Assembly: GCA_902577905.1 (NCBI GenBank)
Contig: CACHAQ010000007.1
Coordinates: forward strand, 1 to 60,296
From: an uncultured Alphaproteobacteria bacterium
GTDB taxonomy: Bacteria > Pseudomonadota > Alphaproteobacteria > HIMB59 > GCA-002718135
Direction: 5' to 3'
DNA length: 60,296 nucleotides
The position numbers were made by a program, and so were the translations under genes. The notes beneath the pieces were generated by a model that was given only the letters and a program-made list of their open reading frames with translations, made no database searches and had not been told where the DNA came from. Of the stretch, positions 1 through 8,820 are shown piece after piece; within the stretch, counting starts at the first letter, position 1; each line of letters starts with the position of its first letter.

Positions 1-410
1 CTAGAATATTAGATATTCCTATTATTGGAACAGAGGTTATAGCAAAACATCCTTACAGTGTTGCTGAATGTATCTCTACAAGGGTTGTTGATATGGTAAG
101 AGCTGATGTTTCATGGAGTGGAGGCATTACGGCTACAATGAAAACAGCACACTTAGCAGAAAGTTTTGGTGTTCAGTGTGAAATTCATACAGCTATTTAT
201 CATCCTTTAGAACTTGTTAACTTACATTGTTGTGCAGCTATAAAAAATTCTGAATTTTTTGAAGTACTTGTGCCTTACGAATATTTTAATTTTGGTTTAA
301 AAGATTCTATCAAACTCGAAAACGGTTATGCTCATTTACCTTCTAAGCCAGGTCTTGGTATTGATTTAGATTGGGATTTTATAGATAATACAACTTTCAA
401 AAAAATTTAA
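1..410 (+). CDS. Enolase-superfamily (mandelate racemase/muconate lactonizing) enzyme, C-terminal part
   Basis: The reading frame is open from the first bases, so the 5' end lies outside the window and only about 135 C-terminal residues are seen. They resemble the end of the barrel domain of acid-sugar dehydratases of the mandelate racemase group. There is an RADVSWSGGIT strand followed by AHLAESFGVQCEIHTA, whose His would be the general base. The gene stops two bases before the start of the L-fuconate dehydratase gene, so the two are very probably one transcript. A role as a second sugar-acid dehydratase is inferred. The substrate cannot be read from this fragment. Confidence 0.75.
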   Translation, partial: RILDIPIIGTEVIAKHPYSVAECISTRVVDMVRADVSWSGGITATMKTAHLAESFGVQCEIHTAIYHPLELVNLHCCAAIKNSEFFEVLVPYEYFNFGLKDSIKLENGYAHLPSKPGLGIDLDWDFIDNTTFKKI

Positions 411-412
411 AG

Positions 413-1714
413 ATGACAAAGATTATTAAATTTAGTGTTCAAGATGTCCGATTTCCTACTTCAAAAGATTTAACAGGATCTGATGCTATTCATACAGATC
501 CTGATTATTCAGCAACGTATGTGACGGCTTTTACTGATCAATCAGAATTAAAAGGATATGGTATTGCCTTCACTATTGGTAAAGGAAATGACATTGTTGC
601 TGAATGTATAAAACATTTTTTTCCAATTTTTGAAAATATGGACTTAAATGATTTAGAAAATAATATTGGTAAGCTCTGGTTCAAGTGTGTTGATCATAGT
701 CAACTACGTTGGTTAGGTCCTGAAAAAGGAGTTGTTCATATGGCTGTATCAGCAATCTTTAATTGTTTATGGGATTTAATTGCTAAGAAGCACAAAAAAC
801 CCTTGTGGCAGTTTGTTGTAGAAAGTGAGCCTGAAAAAATCGTTAGTTGGTTAACATTTAAATATATTGAAGATGTTTTAACTCCAGAGGAAGCGTTAGC
901 GATTTTGTCAAACAAACAAAATGATAAACAAAAACGTATCGATACAGTATTGCAAGAAGGATATCCATCTTACACAACTGCTGCAGGGTGGCTTGGCTAT
1001 TCAGATGAAAAAATAATTCAATTATGTAAAGAATATATGGCGAAAGGTTGGAAGCATTTTAAAATTAAGGTTGGTTTAGATCTAGATGCAGATGTCAAAA
1101 GACTTGAGTTAATTAGAAAAACAATTGGTGATGATTGCTTTATTATGGTTGATGCAAACCAACAATGGAACGTAAAACAATCGATTAAACATATTAATGC
1201 ATACAAAAAATTTAATTTATTTTTTGTAGAAGAACCTACAAGTCCAGATGATGTAATGGGTTTTACCAAAATAAAAAAAGAAGTTGGAAACGTAAGACTT
1301 GCAACTGGAGAAGCTTGTGGAGGTCGTATCATGTTTAAACAATTTCTCGAATCTGGTGCAATGAATATTTGTCAAATTGATAGTTGCAGATTGGGAAGTA
1401 TAAATGAAATAATAACTGTATTGTTAATGGCACATAAATTTAATGTTCCAGTCTTTCCTCATGCAGGTGGTGTTGGTCTTTGTGAGTATGTCCAACACTT
1501 ATGTATGATTGATTATATTTTAATTAATGGTTCTAAAAATGATAAAGTAGTAGAATATCAAGATAGTTTACATGAACACTTCATATACCCATGTAAAATT
1601 GAAAATGGAAATTATATGCCTCCACTTGATCATGGATATTCTATTGAAATGAAAGAAAAGTCTGTTAATGAGTTCTCTTTTCCTAACGGCGATTATTGGA
1701 AGAATAATATATGA
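413..1714 (+). CDS. fucD: L-fuconate dehydratase
   Basis: Predicted to dehydrate L-fuconate to 2-keto-3-deoxy-L-fuconate in the cytoplasm, the third step of the non-phosphorylative L-fucose pathway. The 433 residues match the length of bacterial FucD and human ENOSF1. Enolase-superfamily catalytic residues are visible: the KIK motif at 217-219, metal ligands D247 (MVDANQQW), E273 (FVEEP) and E300 (ATGEACGGR), and the catalytic His at 350 (VFPHAGGVGLCEY). This pattern fits FucD better than other mandelate racemase-group enzymes. The next three genes carry out the rest of the pathway and its stop codon overlaps the next start (ATGA), which supports the assignment. Confidence 0.88.
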   Translation: MTKIIKFSVQDVRFPTSKDLTGSDAIHTDPDYSATYVTAFTDQSELKGYGIAFTIGKGNDIVAECIKHFFPIFENMDLNDLENNIGKLWFKCVDHSQLRWLGPEKGVVHMAVSAIFNCLWDLIAKKHKKPLWQFVVESEPEKIVSWLTFKYIEDVLTPEEALAILSNKQNDKQKRIDTVLQEGYPSYTTAAGWLGYSDEKIIQLCKEYMAKGWKHFKIKVGLDLDADVKRLELIRKTIGDDCFIMVDANQQWNVKQSIKHINAYKKFNLFFVEEPTSPDDVMGFTKIKKEVGNVRLATGEACGGRIMFKQFLESGAMNICQIDSCRLGSINEIITVLLMAHKFNVPVFPHAGGVGLCEYVQHLCMIDYILINGSKNDKVVEYQDSLHEHFIYPCKIENGNYMPPLDHGYSIEMKEKSVNEFSFPNGDYWKNNI

Positions 1715-2448
1715 GACTAAAAGATAAAAAAATAATTGTAACTGCAGCAGCACAAGGAATTGGTAGAGCAACTGCAATGATGTTTGCTAAAGAAGGTGCT
1801 TCTGTAATCGCAACAGATATTAATGAAGAAAAACTTAATGAATTAAACAAAGAAAATAATTTAATAAAAACTCAAAAATTAGATGCAACAAATAAAAAGG
1901 CAGTTGAAGAATTTTGTTCCAGTATTGATTCGGTTGATGTTCTTTTTCATGCAGTAGGTTTTGTCCATCATGGAACGTTATTGGAATGTGATGATGAAGA
2001 ATTTTATCGATCTGTGAATGTAAATGTATATTCAGCCTATCTTATGAGCTACAATTTAGTTCCTAAAATGTTAGAAAAAGGAAAAGGAAATATTATCATA
2101 GTATCTTCTGCAGCTTCTAATGTGAAAGGTGTTGAAAATAGATTTATATATGGAGCAACTAAAGCAGCTTTAAATGGTTTTGTTAAAGCCGTTGCGGCTG
2201 ACTATGTGAAAAAAGGAATTCGATGTAATGCAATACTTCCTGGAACTGTGGAAACACCTTCCTGGGAAGGAAGAGTAAACATGGCTGCTGATCCAAAGAA
2301 AGCTCGTGAAGACTTTATAGCGAGACAGGCAATGGGTAGATTGGCCCAACCAGAAGAAATTGCTTCACTTGCAACTTATTTAGCAAGTGATGAATCAGAT
2401 TTTGTAACTGGAACACTAAATTTAATTGATGGAGGGTGGACTTTATAA
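1711..2448 (+). CDS. 2-keto-3-deoxy-L-fuconate dehydrogenase (SDR family)
   Basis: A 245-residue short-chain dehydrogenase predicted to oxidise 2-keto-3-deoxy-L-fuconate to 2,4-diketo-3-deoxy-L-fuconate with NAD+. The nucleotide-binding motif is TAAAQGIG at 11-18, the variant seen in the DHRS6/KDF-dehydrogenase group, followed by an acidic residue in VIATDINE that favours NAD over NADP. The catalytic Ser is near 132-133, with Tyr147 and Lys151 (YGATK). Further DHRS6-like signatures are FVHHGTLLECDD and the C-terminal DGGWTL. It is coupled to fucD by a four-base overlap and to the next gene by a one-base overlap. The specific substrate rests on this subgroup resemblance together with the operon. 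Confidence 0.85.
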   Translation: MRLKDKKIIVTAAAQGIGRATAMMFAKEGASVIATDINEEKLNELNKENNLIKTQKLDATNKKAVEEFCSSIDSVDVLFHAVGFVHHGTLLECDDEEFYRSVNVNVYSAYLMSYNLVPKMLEKGKGNIIIVSSAASNVKGVENRFIYGATKAALNGFVKAVAADYVKKGIRCNAILPGTVETPSWEGRVNMAADPKKAREDFIARQAMGRLAQPEEIASLATYLASDESDFVTGTLNLIDGGWTL

Positions 2449-3296
2449 TGAAAACTTTAAGATATAGAATTGGTAAAGATGTTAAACCAGGAATTTTAGA
2501 CTCAGAAGAGAATATACGCGATGTTTCTTCTTTGGTAAATGATTGGGATAATAAGAATGTAACTATTGAAAAATTAAATGAAGTAAAACAAGTTGATTTA
2601 AATTCATTACCAATTGTTGAAAGTCATGATGGTATAGCACCATGTGTTTGTAAAGAAAGTATTGGTAAAATTATCTGTATTGGTCTTAATTATTCTGATC
2701 ATGCAGAAGAAACAGGACAAAAAGTACCTCCCGAGCCTATTATTTTTGCAAAAGCAACGAGTTCAGTAATTGGGCCAAATGATGATGTGGAGATTCCCAA
2801 AAAATCAGTTAAATCTGACTGGGAAGTTGAGCTTGGAGTAATTATTGGAAAAGAAGCAAAGTATATTTCAGAAAGTGAATCACAATCTCGTATAGCTGGC
2901 TACTGTGTTATTAATGATCTTAGTGAAAGAGAGTTTCAGATAGAACACTCAGGTCAGTGGGTGAAAGGTAAGTCTTGTGATACTTTTGGACCAATTGGTC
3001 CCTATTTGGTTACAACTGATGAAGTGCCCGACCCACAAAATCTTAAAATGTGGTTAGAAGTTAATGGGAAAACAATGCAAAATGGCTCAACCAACACTAT
3101 GGTTTATGGAGTAAATTTTCTAGTAAGTTATCTAAGTCAATTTATGTCATTACAACCTGGTGACATTATTTCAACCGGTACACCTCCAGGAGTTGGTATG
3201 GGAATGAACCCACAGGTATTTTTAAAAACTGGAGATGTAATGAAGCTAGGTATCGAAGGTCTTGGAGAGCAAACACAAAAAACGATTCAAGCTTAA
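2448..3296 (+). CDS. FAH-family 2,4-diketo-3-deoxy-L-fuconate hydrolase
   Basis: A 282-residue fumarylacetoacetate hydrolase-family enzyme. In this pathway it would split 2,4-diketo-3-deoxy-L-fuconate into pyruvate and L-lactate. FAH features include ICIGLNYSDHAEE, the metal-binding acidic cluster in SDWEVELGVIIGKEA, KGKSCDTFGPIGPYL and ISTGTPPGVGMG. The ATG at 2448 overlaps the stop codon of the preceding dehydrogenase (TAATG) and has a purine-rich GGAGGG about a dozen bases upstream. A start four codons earlier is possible but has no better ribosome site. The neighbouring L-lactate dehydrogenase would use one of its products. Confidence 0.82.
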   Translation: MKTLRYRIGKDVKPGILDSEENIRDVSSLVNDWDNKNVTIEKLNEVKQVDLNSLPIVESHDGIAPCVCKESIGKIICIGLNYSDHAEETGQKVPPEPIIFAKATSSVIGPNDDVEIPKKSVKSDWEVELGVIIGKEAKYISESESQSRIAGYCVINDLSEREFQIEHSGQWVKGKSCDTFGPIGPYLVTTDEVPDPQNLKMWLEVNGKTMQNGSTNTMVYGVNFLVSYLSQFMSLQPGDIISTGTPPGVGMGMNPQVFLKTGDVMKLGIEGLGEQTQKTIQA

Positions 3297-4450
3297 TGTT
3301 TGGGAGTATTAATAACTGCCATAACGTAAAAGATTTTAGAAATTTAGCAAAGAAGCGTCTACCAAGTCCTATCTTTCATTATATTGATGGTGCTGCTGAT
3401 GATGAGATAACTTATAAAAGAAATACTGATGCTTATGAACAATGTGATCTAATACCTAACGTTCTTAGTGGAGTTGATAAAGTTGATATGTCAACTACAG
3501 TAATGGGACAAAAGTTAGATATGCCTCTATATTGTGCACCAACTGCCCTTCAAAGATTATTTCATCATGAAGGTGAGATAGGAGTAGCAAAAGCTGCTGA
3601 AAAATTTGGAACTATGTTTGGTATTTCTTCCCTAGGTACAGCAAGTATAGAGGAGATATCAAATTTAGTTAAAACACCAAAACTGTTTCAATTGTATGTT
3701 CATAAAGACAAAGGTTTAAACAAAGCTCTTATAGAAAGGTGTAAAGAATCTAATTTTGAAGCAATGGCGGTTACAGTTGATACTGCTGTTGGTGGAAATC
3801 GTGAAAGAGATTTGTATACTGGTTTTACTATTCCAATGAAATTAAAACTTAACAGTGTTTTAAGTTTTATGTTGCATCCAAAGTGGGCAGTGGATTATTT
3901 TACAAAACCTAAATGGGAATTAAGCAACTTAAAAGACCATATTAGTGAAGGTACAAAAGTAATGACTACAATTGGTGATTATTTCACAAAGATGCTTGAT
4001 AATTCAATGAGTTGGAAAGATGTTGAAAAAATTAATAAAGAGTGGGGCCGCCAATTTGCAATTAAAGGAGTTATGTCAGTGGAAGATGCAAAAAAAGCAG
4101 TTGATGTTGGGGCTTCAGCTATAATGATCTCAAATCATGGAGGACGACAGTTAGATGGATCAAGATCACCGTTTGATCAATTAGCTGAAATTGTCGATGC
4201 TGTTGGAGACAAAATAGACGTAATTTGTGAGGGAGGCATCAGAAGAGGAACACATGTTTTAAAGGCATTATCTTTGGGTGCAAAAGCTTGCTCTGGTGGG
4301 AGAATGTATCTCTATGCTTTAGCTGCAGGAGGTCAAAAAGGAGTTGAAAAAAGTTTGTCTAATTTACGTAATGAAATTGAAAGAGATATGAAATTAATGG
4401 GAGTTTCTAACGTAAAAGAGTTAACAAGAAAAAATCTAAAATTCAGATAA
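3296..4450 (+). CDS. lldD: FMN-dependent L-lactate dehydrogenase
   Basis: A 384-residue alpha-hydroxy-acid oxidase/dehydrogenase with FMN cofactor, predicted to oxidise L-lactate to pyruvate and pass electrons to the respiratory chain. Family marks are the N-terminal PSPIFHYIDGAADDE, the FMN-binding strand CAPTALQRLFH, the active-site ISNHGGRQLDG with His281 and Arg284, and the phosphate-binding CEGGIRRGTHVLKAL. It starts on the last base of the FAH gene's stop codon and closes the operon. The pathway upstream would release L-lactate, so the local context explains its presence. Related glycolate or mandelate oxidases cannot be fully excluded by eye. Confidence 0.88.
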   Translation: MFGSINNCHNVKDFRNLAKKRLPSPIFHYIDGAADDEITYKRNTDAYEQCDLIPNVLSGVDKVDMSTTVMGQKLDMPLYCAPTALQRLFHHEGEIGVAKAAEKFGTMFGISSLGTASIEEISNLVKTPKLFQLYVHKDKGLNKALIERCKESNFEAMAVTVDTAVGGNRERDLYTGFTIPMKLKLNSVLSFMLHPKWAVDYFTKPKWELSNLKDHISEGTKVMTTIGDYFTKMLDNSMSWKDVEKINKEWGRQFAIKGVMSVEDAKKAVDVGASAIMISNHGGRQLDGSRSPFDQLAEIVDAVGDKIDVICEGGIRRGTHVLKALSLGAKACSGGRMYLYALAAGGQKGVEKSLSNLRNEIERDMKLMGVSNVKELTRKNLKFR

Positions 4451-4510
4451 ATTAACAATTTTTTAAAAAAAAATATTTATTCTATTCCAATTTTATCTTA
4501 CAAATTTTTT

Positions 4511-4831
4511 ATGAATGATGAAATTGATCCAATATTTGTTGGTGAGACAGATGATATTGAAGTTGGAACTGTTGAAAGTTTTGAACACGATGAAACCAAC
4601 TATGCAATTTATCATTTAGAGCCAGGCTTTTTTTGTACTCAAGGTAATTGCAACTGTGAGGAAAAAGCTCCATTAAGTGAATCAGAGGTTGAAGGTGAAG
4701 AACTAGAGTGTGTTGGTTGTGGTAAAACATATAGCATCGTCTCAGGTGATTGTGTTAGTGATCCAGAACTAGAAGGACTCAAAATTTATGATATCTCTGA
4801 GGAAGATGGAAATCTTTACTTAAATATTTAA
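4511..4831 (+). CDS. Small Rieske-like (MocE-sized) iron-sulfur protein with altered ligands
   Basis: A 106-residue acidic protein whose layout matches Rieske ferredoxins of the MocE type. Usual members have CTHG near residue 40 and CPLHG about 25 residues later. Here the equivalents are CTQG (C42, Q44) and CVGCG (C67, C70), so both His ligands are replaced. Extra cysteines lie at C47, C49 and C81. The protein could hold an all-cysteine cluster, bind another metal, or have lost the cluster. The gene lies 60 bases after lldD and overlaps the convergent downstream gene by four bases. No strong ribosome site is visible. Fold assignment is by pattern only, and function is unknown. Confidence 0.6.
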   Translation: MNDEIDPIFVGETDDIEVGTVESFEHDETNYAIYHLEPGFFCTQGNCNCEEKAPLSESEVEGEELECVGCGKTYSIVSGDCVSDPELEGLKIYDISEEDGNLYLNI

Positions 4832-5793
4832 CTTATAATATTTATATTTATTATATTGCTTTTATTTAAATTTTTACTTTTAGTTAAAAAATTACAAACA
4901 TTTTCACAAGACTCAGTAGCCATTCTTTTTCTACATTCTAGTGTAAGTGCTGAATTATGAGGGGTTAGCAAAGTGTTTTGTAAAGAAAATAACATGTGAT
5001 TTTCTATTGGTGGTTCAGTTTCAAAGACATCTAATCCAGCAGCAAGAATTTTTTTATTTTTTAAAGCATCAAATAAAGCATTTTCATTAACAATACCTCC
5101 ACGTGCAGTATTTATTAGAATTAAATTTGATTTAAATGATTCAAATTGTTCATATGAAATTAAATCTTTTGTTTCTGAGTTTAGAGGCAAATGAATACTT
5201 ATATAATCAGCAATTTTAAATCCACTTTCTTTGTCTGTTGGAATATAATTCATAGAACGGATTTCATCATCTGGAATAAATGGATCATGAATATAAATTT
5301 CCATATCAAAAGCCATGCATCTCTTAGCTAATTCTTTGCCAATTCTACCAAAACCTAAAATAAGAATTTTTTTTTGATATAACTCAAAAAAATTTGGAAG
5401 ATTTGCTTTTTCTATAAATTTATTTTGTTTAACCAATTTATCTGATTCATAAATATTTTTAGTTAAGCAAAGCATCATTGTCATGACATGTTCAGAAACA
5501 CTTACAGCATTAGCTGTTCCTGTTATAGCTAAAGCTATGTTGTTTTCATTTAAGAAATTGTAGTCAACGTTATCATAACCCACTCCATGTCTTGCAACAA
5601 CCTGTAATTTTTTTGCATTTGATAAAACTTTTTTACTTAATTTAACTGTTCTAACAACAATTCCATCTACATCAGATAGTTCATTTGTAAGTTGATCTTC
5701 TTCTTTACTATTAGTAACAAAATATTCTATATTATTATTTTTAAAGATCTCATATCCACAAGTATGAATTTCCCCTACAACACCAACTTTCAT
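4828..5793 (-). CDS. D-isomer-specific 2-hydroxyacid dehydrogenase
   Basis: A 321-residue NAD-dependent dehydrogenase of the phosphoglycerate/glycerate/hydroxypyruvate family. The dinucleotide motif is GFGRIG at 147-152, and the catalytic triad is Arg231 (NTARGG), Glu260 (DVFETEPP) and His279 (LTPHNSA). It lacks the C-terminal ACT domain of biosynthetic SerA, so serine biosynthesis is unlikely to be its main role. It is transcribed towards the Rieske-like gene and divergently from iolD, with a roughly 100-base shared upstream region. In this sugar island it probably reduces a 2-keto acid or oxidises a 2-hydroxy acid made by cyclitol or sugar-acid breakdown. The substrate is not evident. Confidence 0.85.
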   Translation of the reverse strand: MKVGVVGEIHTCGYEIFKNNNIEYFVTNSKEEDQLTNELSDVDGIVVRTVKLSKKVLSNAKKLQVVARHGVGYDNVDYNFLNENNIALAITGTANAVSVSEHVMTMMLCLTKNIYESDKLVKQNKFIEKANLPNFFELYQKKILILGFGRIGKELAKRCMAFDMEIYIHDPFIPDDEIRSMNYIPTDKESGFKIADYISIHLPLNSETKDLISYEQFESFKSNLILINTARGGIVNENALFDALKNKKILAAGLDVFETEPPIENHMLFSLQNTLLTPHNSALTLECRKRMATESCENVCNFLTKSKNLNKSNIININIIS

Positions 5794-5892
5794 AAATGAT
5801 CTATATTCTATAATAATAAAAAAATAAATTGATTAACTCTTTAAATTATTTTTTTATTATAATAGTATCTATTTTTTTTGGGAAAGGAACAA

Positions 5893-7737
5893 ATGAAAAC
5901 AGTTAGAATGTCTTGTTCACATGCATTAATTAAATATTTAACAATGCAAAAAATTTTAATTAATGGAAAAAAAGAACCACTTTTTCCAGGTGCTTTCGGT
6001 ATTTATGGTCATGGAAATGTAGCTTGTATTGGACAGGCAATGGAAGAATATCAAAATGAACTTCCAGGATATAGAGGCCATCATGAGCAAAACATGGCCT
6101 TAACTGGTATTGCGTATGCTCGCGCCAAAAGAAGAAAACAAATATTTGTTGCTACGTCATCAGTAGGACCAGGTGCAACTAACATGGTTACTGCAGCAGC
6201 AGTTGCATTAAGCAACAGACTTCCAATTTTACTTTTACCTGGTGATACATTTTCTAGTCGCTTTCCAGACCCAGTTTTACAACAAGTTGAACATTTTAAC
6301 TCTCCATCAGAAACTCAAAATGATTCATTTAAATCTGTATCAAGATATTTTGATAGAATTACTAGACCCGAACAAATTTTAACTTCTTTACCCCAGGCAA
6401 TTAATGTGATGCTTGATCCTGCAGATTGTGGACCTGCAGTAATATCAATGTCACAAGATGTTCAAGGAGAAGCTTTTGATTATCCAGAAATTTTTTTTGA
6501 AGAAAAAATTCATCAAATAAGGAGAATTCACCCAGATCCAAATCAAATACAAAAAGCAGCTGATAAATTAAAAAAATCAAAACAACCTATTATTATTTCT
6601 GGAGGAGGTGTTTTATATTCAGAAGCAGAAGAGGAAATATCTGCTTTTGCAAAGAAACATAATATTCCTGTAACTGCAACTGTAATGGGTATTGGATGTA
6701 TGAATAAAGACGATCCCTATTATATAAGTGCAATTGGATGTTTAGGAGAGGGTTCATCTAATAACCTTGCTACTGATACAGATTTAGCACTAGCAGTAGG
6801 AACAAAATTAGGAGATTTTACAACTGGCTCTTGGACGAATTTTGAAAATGAAAATTTTCAACTTGTATCAATAAATACTTCACGATTTGACACTACAAAA
6901 CATCGCGCAACTCCTGTTGTAAGCGATGCAAAAATCGGACTTCAAGAATTATCAAAAGCATTAGGAGATTGGAAAGCACCAGATAATTGGTACCAGCGTT
7001 CAATTGAGGAAAGAAATAAATGGGATGAATATGTTGCTAAAGAAAGTGGATCAACAAACCAAGAATTACCATCCTATGCTCATGCTGTAGGTGCAGTTTA
7101 TAGAAATTCAGACCCATCAGATATTGTCGTAACTGCAGCTGGAGGGTTAGTTGGCGAAGTGGTTCAAATATGGAAACCTAAAGAACTAAATACTTTTGAA
7201 ACTGAATGGGGCTTTAGTTGCATGAGTTATGAAATATCGGGAGCACTTGGAATTAAAATGGCAAAACCTGAACAAGATGTAATTGTATTTGTAGGCGATG
7301 GCTCATACCTCTTACAAAATAGCGATATCTACAGTTCAGTTTTATATGATAAAAAATTAATTATAGTTGTTTGTGATAATGGCGGTCATATGGTTATTAA
7401 TAGATTACAACTAGCAAAAGGTGGCAATGAATATCTTTGCAATCTCAATGCTGCAAGAGCGACAAATGTACAGTTTGTAGATTTTGAAGCTCACGCAAAA
7501 AGTATGGGGGCAAATGGTGAGACTGTTAAATCTATTGCAGAGTTAGAGGCCGCTTTTAAAAGAGCAAAAGAATCAGACAAAACATACGTAATTTCTATGA
7601 AAACAGATGGATATGAATGGTTAGAAGGAACAGCTTTTTGGGAAAGCCCAACACTTGAAGTGGATAACACCGAAGGTAAGAAATCAGCTCTTAACGAATT
7701 TTTAGAAGGAAAAAATAAACAACGTAAGGGCGTATAA
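5893..7737 (+). CDS. iolD: 3D-(3,5/4)-trihydroxycyclohexane-1,2-dione hydrolase (IolD), TPP-dependent
   Basis: A 614-residue thiamine-diphosphate enzyme predicted to cleave the diketo-cyclitol ring to 5-deoxy-glucuronate in myo-inositol catabolism. IolD marks include the N-terminal FGIYGHGN, HHEQNMAL with the TPP-activating Glu, SSVGPGATNMV, PDPVLQQVEH, SQDVQGEA and, near the C-terminus, the TPP/Mg motif VGDGSYL followed about 25 residues later by Asn. The ATG at 5893 with AAAGGA just upstream is preferred over an in-frame TTG at 5878. No iolB, iolC or iolE neighbour is seen, so the rest of the pathway must be elsewhere or replaced. Two 2-hydroxyacid dehydrogenase genes flank it. Confidence 0.88.
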   Translation: MKTVRMSCSHALIKYLTMQKILINGKKEPLFPGAFGIYGHGNVACIGQAMEEYQNELPGYRGHHEQNMALTGIAYARAKRRKQIFVATSSVGPGATNMVTAAAVALSNRLPILLLPGDTFSSRFPDPVLQQVEHFNSPSETQNDSFKSVSRYFDRITRPEQILTSLPQAINVMLDPADCGPAVISMSQDVQGEAFDYPEIFFEEKIHQIRRIHPDPNQIQKAADKLKKSKQPIIISGGGVLYSEAEEEISAFAKKHNIPVTATVMGIGCMNKDDPYYISAIGCLGEGSSNNLATDTDLALAVGTKLGDFTTGSWTNFENENFQLVSINTSRFDTTKHRATPVVSDAKIGLQELSKALGDWKAPDNWYQRSIEERNKWDEYVAKESGSTNQELPSYAHAVGAVYRNSDPSDIVVTAAGGLVGEVVQIWKPKELNTFETEWGFSCMSYEISGALGIKMAKPEQDVIVFVGDGSYLLQNSDIYSSVLYDKKLIIVVCDNGGHMVINRLQLAKGGNEYLCNLNAARATNVQFVDFEAHAKSMGANGETVKSIAELEAAFKRAKESDKTYVISMKTDGYEWLEGTAFWESPTLEVDNTEGKKSALNEFLEGKNKQRKGV

Positions 7738-7771
7738 AAATAAATCTCTTTTTCTAAAATATAAAAATTGT

Positions 7772-8800
7772 ATGAGTCAAAACAAGCCTATAATTTTATT
7801 AGATCCATATCCAAGAACAATGGATCTACTTTTTTCTAAAGAAAATTTAAAATACTTAAAAAATAATTTTAAACTTATTACTGCTCCAAATAAAAATAAA
7901 AATAATTTTTATGAAAAAAATTTACCAAAGGCAGATTATATCTTTGGGCAACCCAATTTACCTTCATCTTTAATTTCTAAATCCACAAAACTTAAAGCAA
8001 TATTTAATGTAGAGAGCAATTTTATGGACAATATGGATTATGATTATTGTTTTAGAAAAGGAATACATGTTTTAGCAACATCTCCTGTATTTGCTCAACC
8101 TGTTGCTGAAATGGCAATGGGTCTTACTTTATCGATAGCCAGAAGCATTCATATTGCTCACTCAGATTTTATTTCAAAAAAAGAAAAATATGGTGGTGCA
8201 ATAAGCCAAAATAATTTTTTAATAAAAAATAAAACATTTGGTTTAATTGGATTTGGTGATTTAGCTAAATCACTTACGCCTATACTAAAAGCATTTTCTA
8301 ATAATATTATGGCTTATGATCCCTGGATCCCAAATAAAGAAATTGAAAAATTTGATGTTAAGCCAACCAGTTTAAATTCATTACTTAAAAATGCTGACAT
8401 CATTTATGTATTAGCTTCTATTACTTCTTCTAATGAATCTATGATTAATAGCTCTAAACTTAAATTAATAAAAGATGGATCAGTGTTTGTCTTAATGAGT
8501 AGAGCAGCCATAATAAATTTTGATGATTTTTTTAATTTTTTAAAAAATAGAAATGTGTTTGCTGCCATTGATGTTTTTCCACAAGAACCATTTCCTAAAA
8601 ATCATAAATTAAGAAAACTCAAAAATGTAATTTTTTCTCCACATAGAGCTGGCGCATTAGACAGTGCATTTAAAGAGATGGGTGAATTAGTAATTCAAGA
8701 TTTAAAACTTATTTCTAAAGACCTGCCTCCTAAATTATGCAAAAAAGCTGAAAGAGAAACTGTTAAATATTTACGTTCAAAACCAGTTGATATTAATTAA
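7772..8800 (+). CDS. 2-hydroxyacid dehydrogenase-family protein
   Basis: A 342-residue second member of the D-2-hydroxyacid dehydrogenase family, only distantly similar to the one at 4828-5793. The cofactor motif is GFGDLA at 160-165, and the putative triad is Arg244 (LMSRAAI), Glu272 (FPQEPFP) and His291 (SPHRAGA). MSRAAI differs from the common NxxRG form, which suggests a distinct subfamily. It lies 34 bases after iolD and 20 bases before the ABC transporter genes, so it is probably in the same transcript. Its substrate is likely to be an intermediate of whatever the transporter imports. That is inference only. Confidence 0.78.
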   Translation: MSQNKPIILLDPYPRTMDLLFSKENLKYLKNNFKLITAPNKNKNNFYEKNLPKADYIFGQPNLPSSLISKSTKLKAIFNVESNFMDNMDYDYCFRKGIHVLATSPVFAQPVAEMAMGLTLSIARSIHIAHSDFISKKEKYGGAISQNNFLIKNKTFGLIGFGDLAKSLTPILKAFSNNIMAYDPWIPNKEIEKFDVKPTSLNSLLKNADIIYVLASITSSNESMINSSKLKLIKDGSVFVLMSRAAIINFDDFFNFLKNRNVFAAIDVFPQEPFPKNHKLRKLKNVIFSPHRAGALDSAFKEMGELVIQDLKLISKDLPPKLCKKAERETVKYLRSKPVDIN

Positions 8801-8820
8801 AAATTATTTAAAAATGCAGT

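Noticed and set aside
1018..1332. Open frame on the minus strand inside the fucD gene
   Set aside because: Antisense shadow of a well-conserved enzyme with no recognisable domain or ribosome site.
4828..5793. Assignment as biosynthetic serA
   Set aside because: It lacks the ACT and intervening domains, and lies in a catabolic neighbourhood; only the general 2-hydroxyacid dehydrogenase family is supported.
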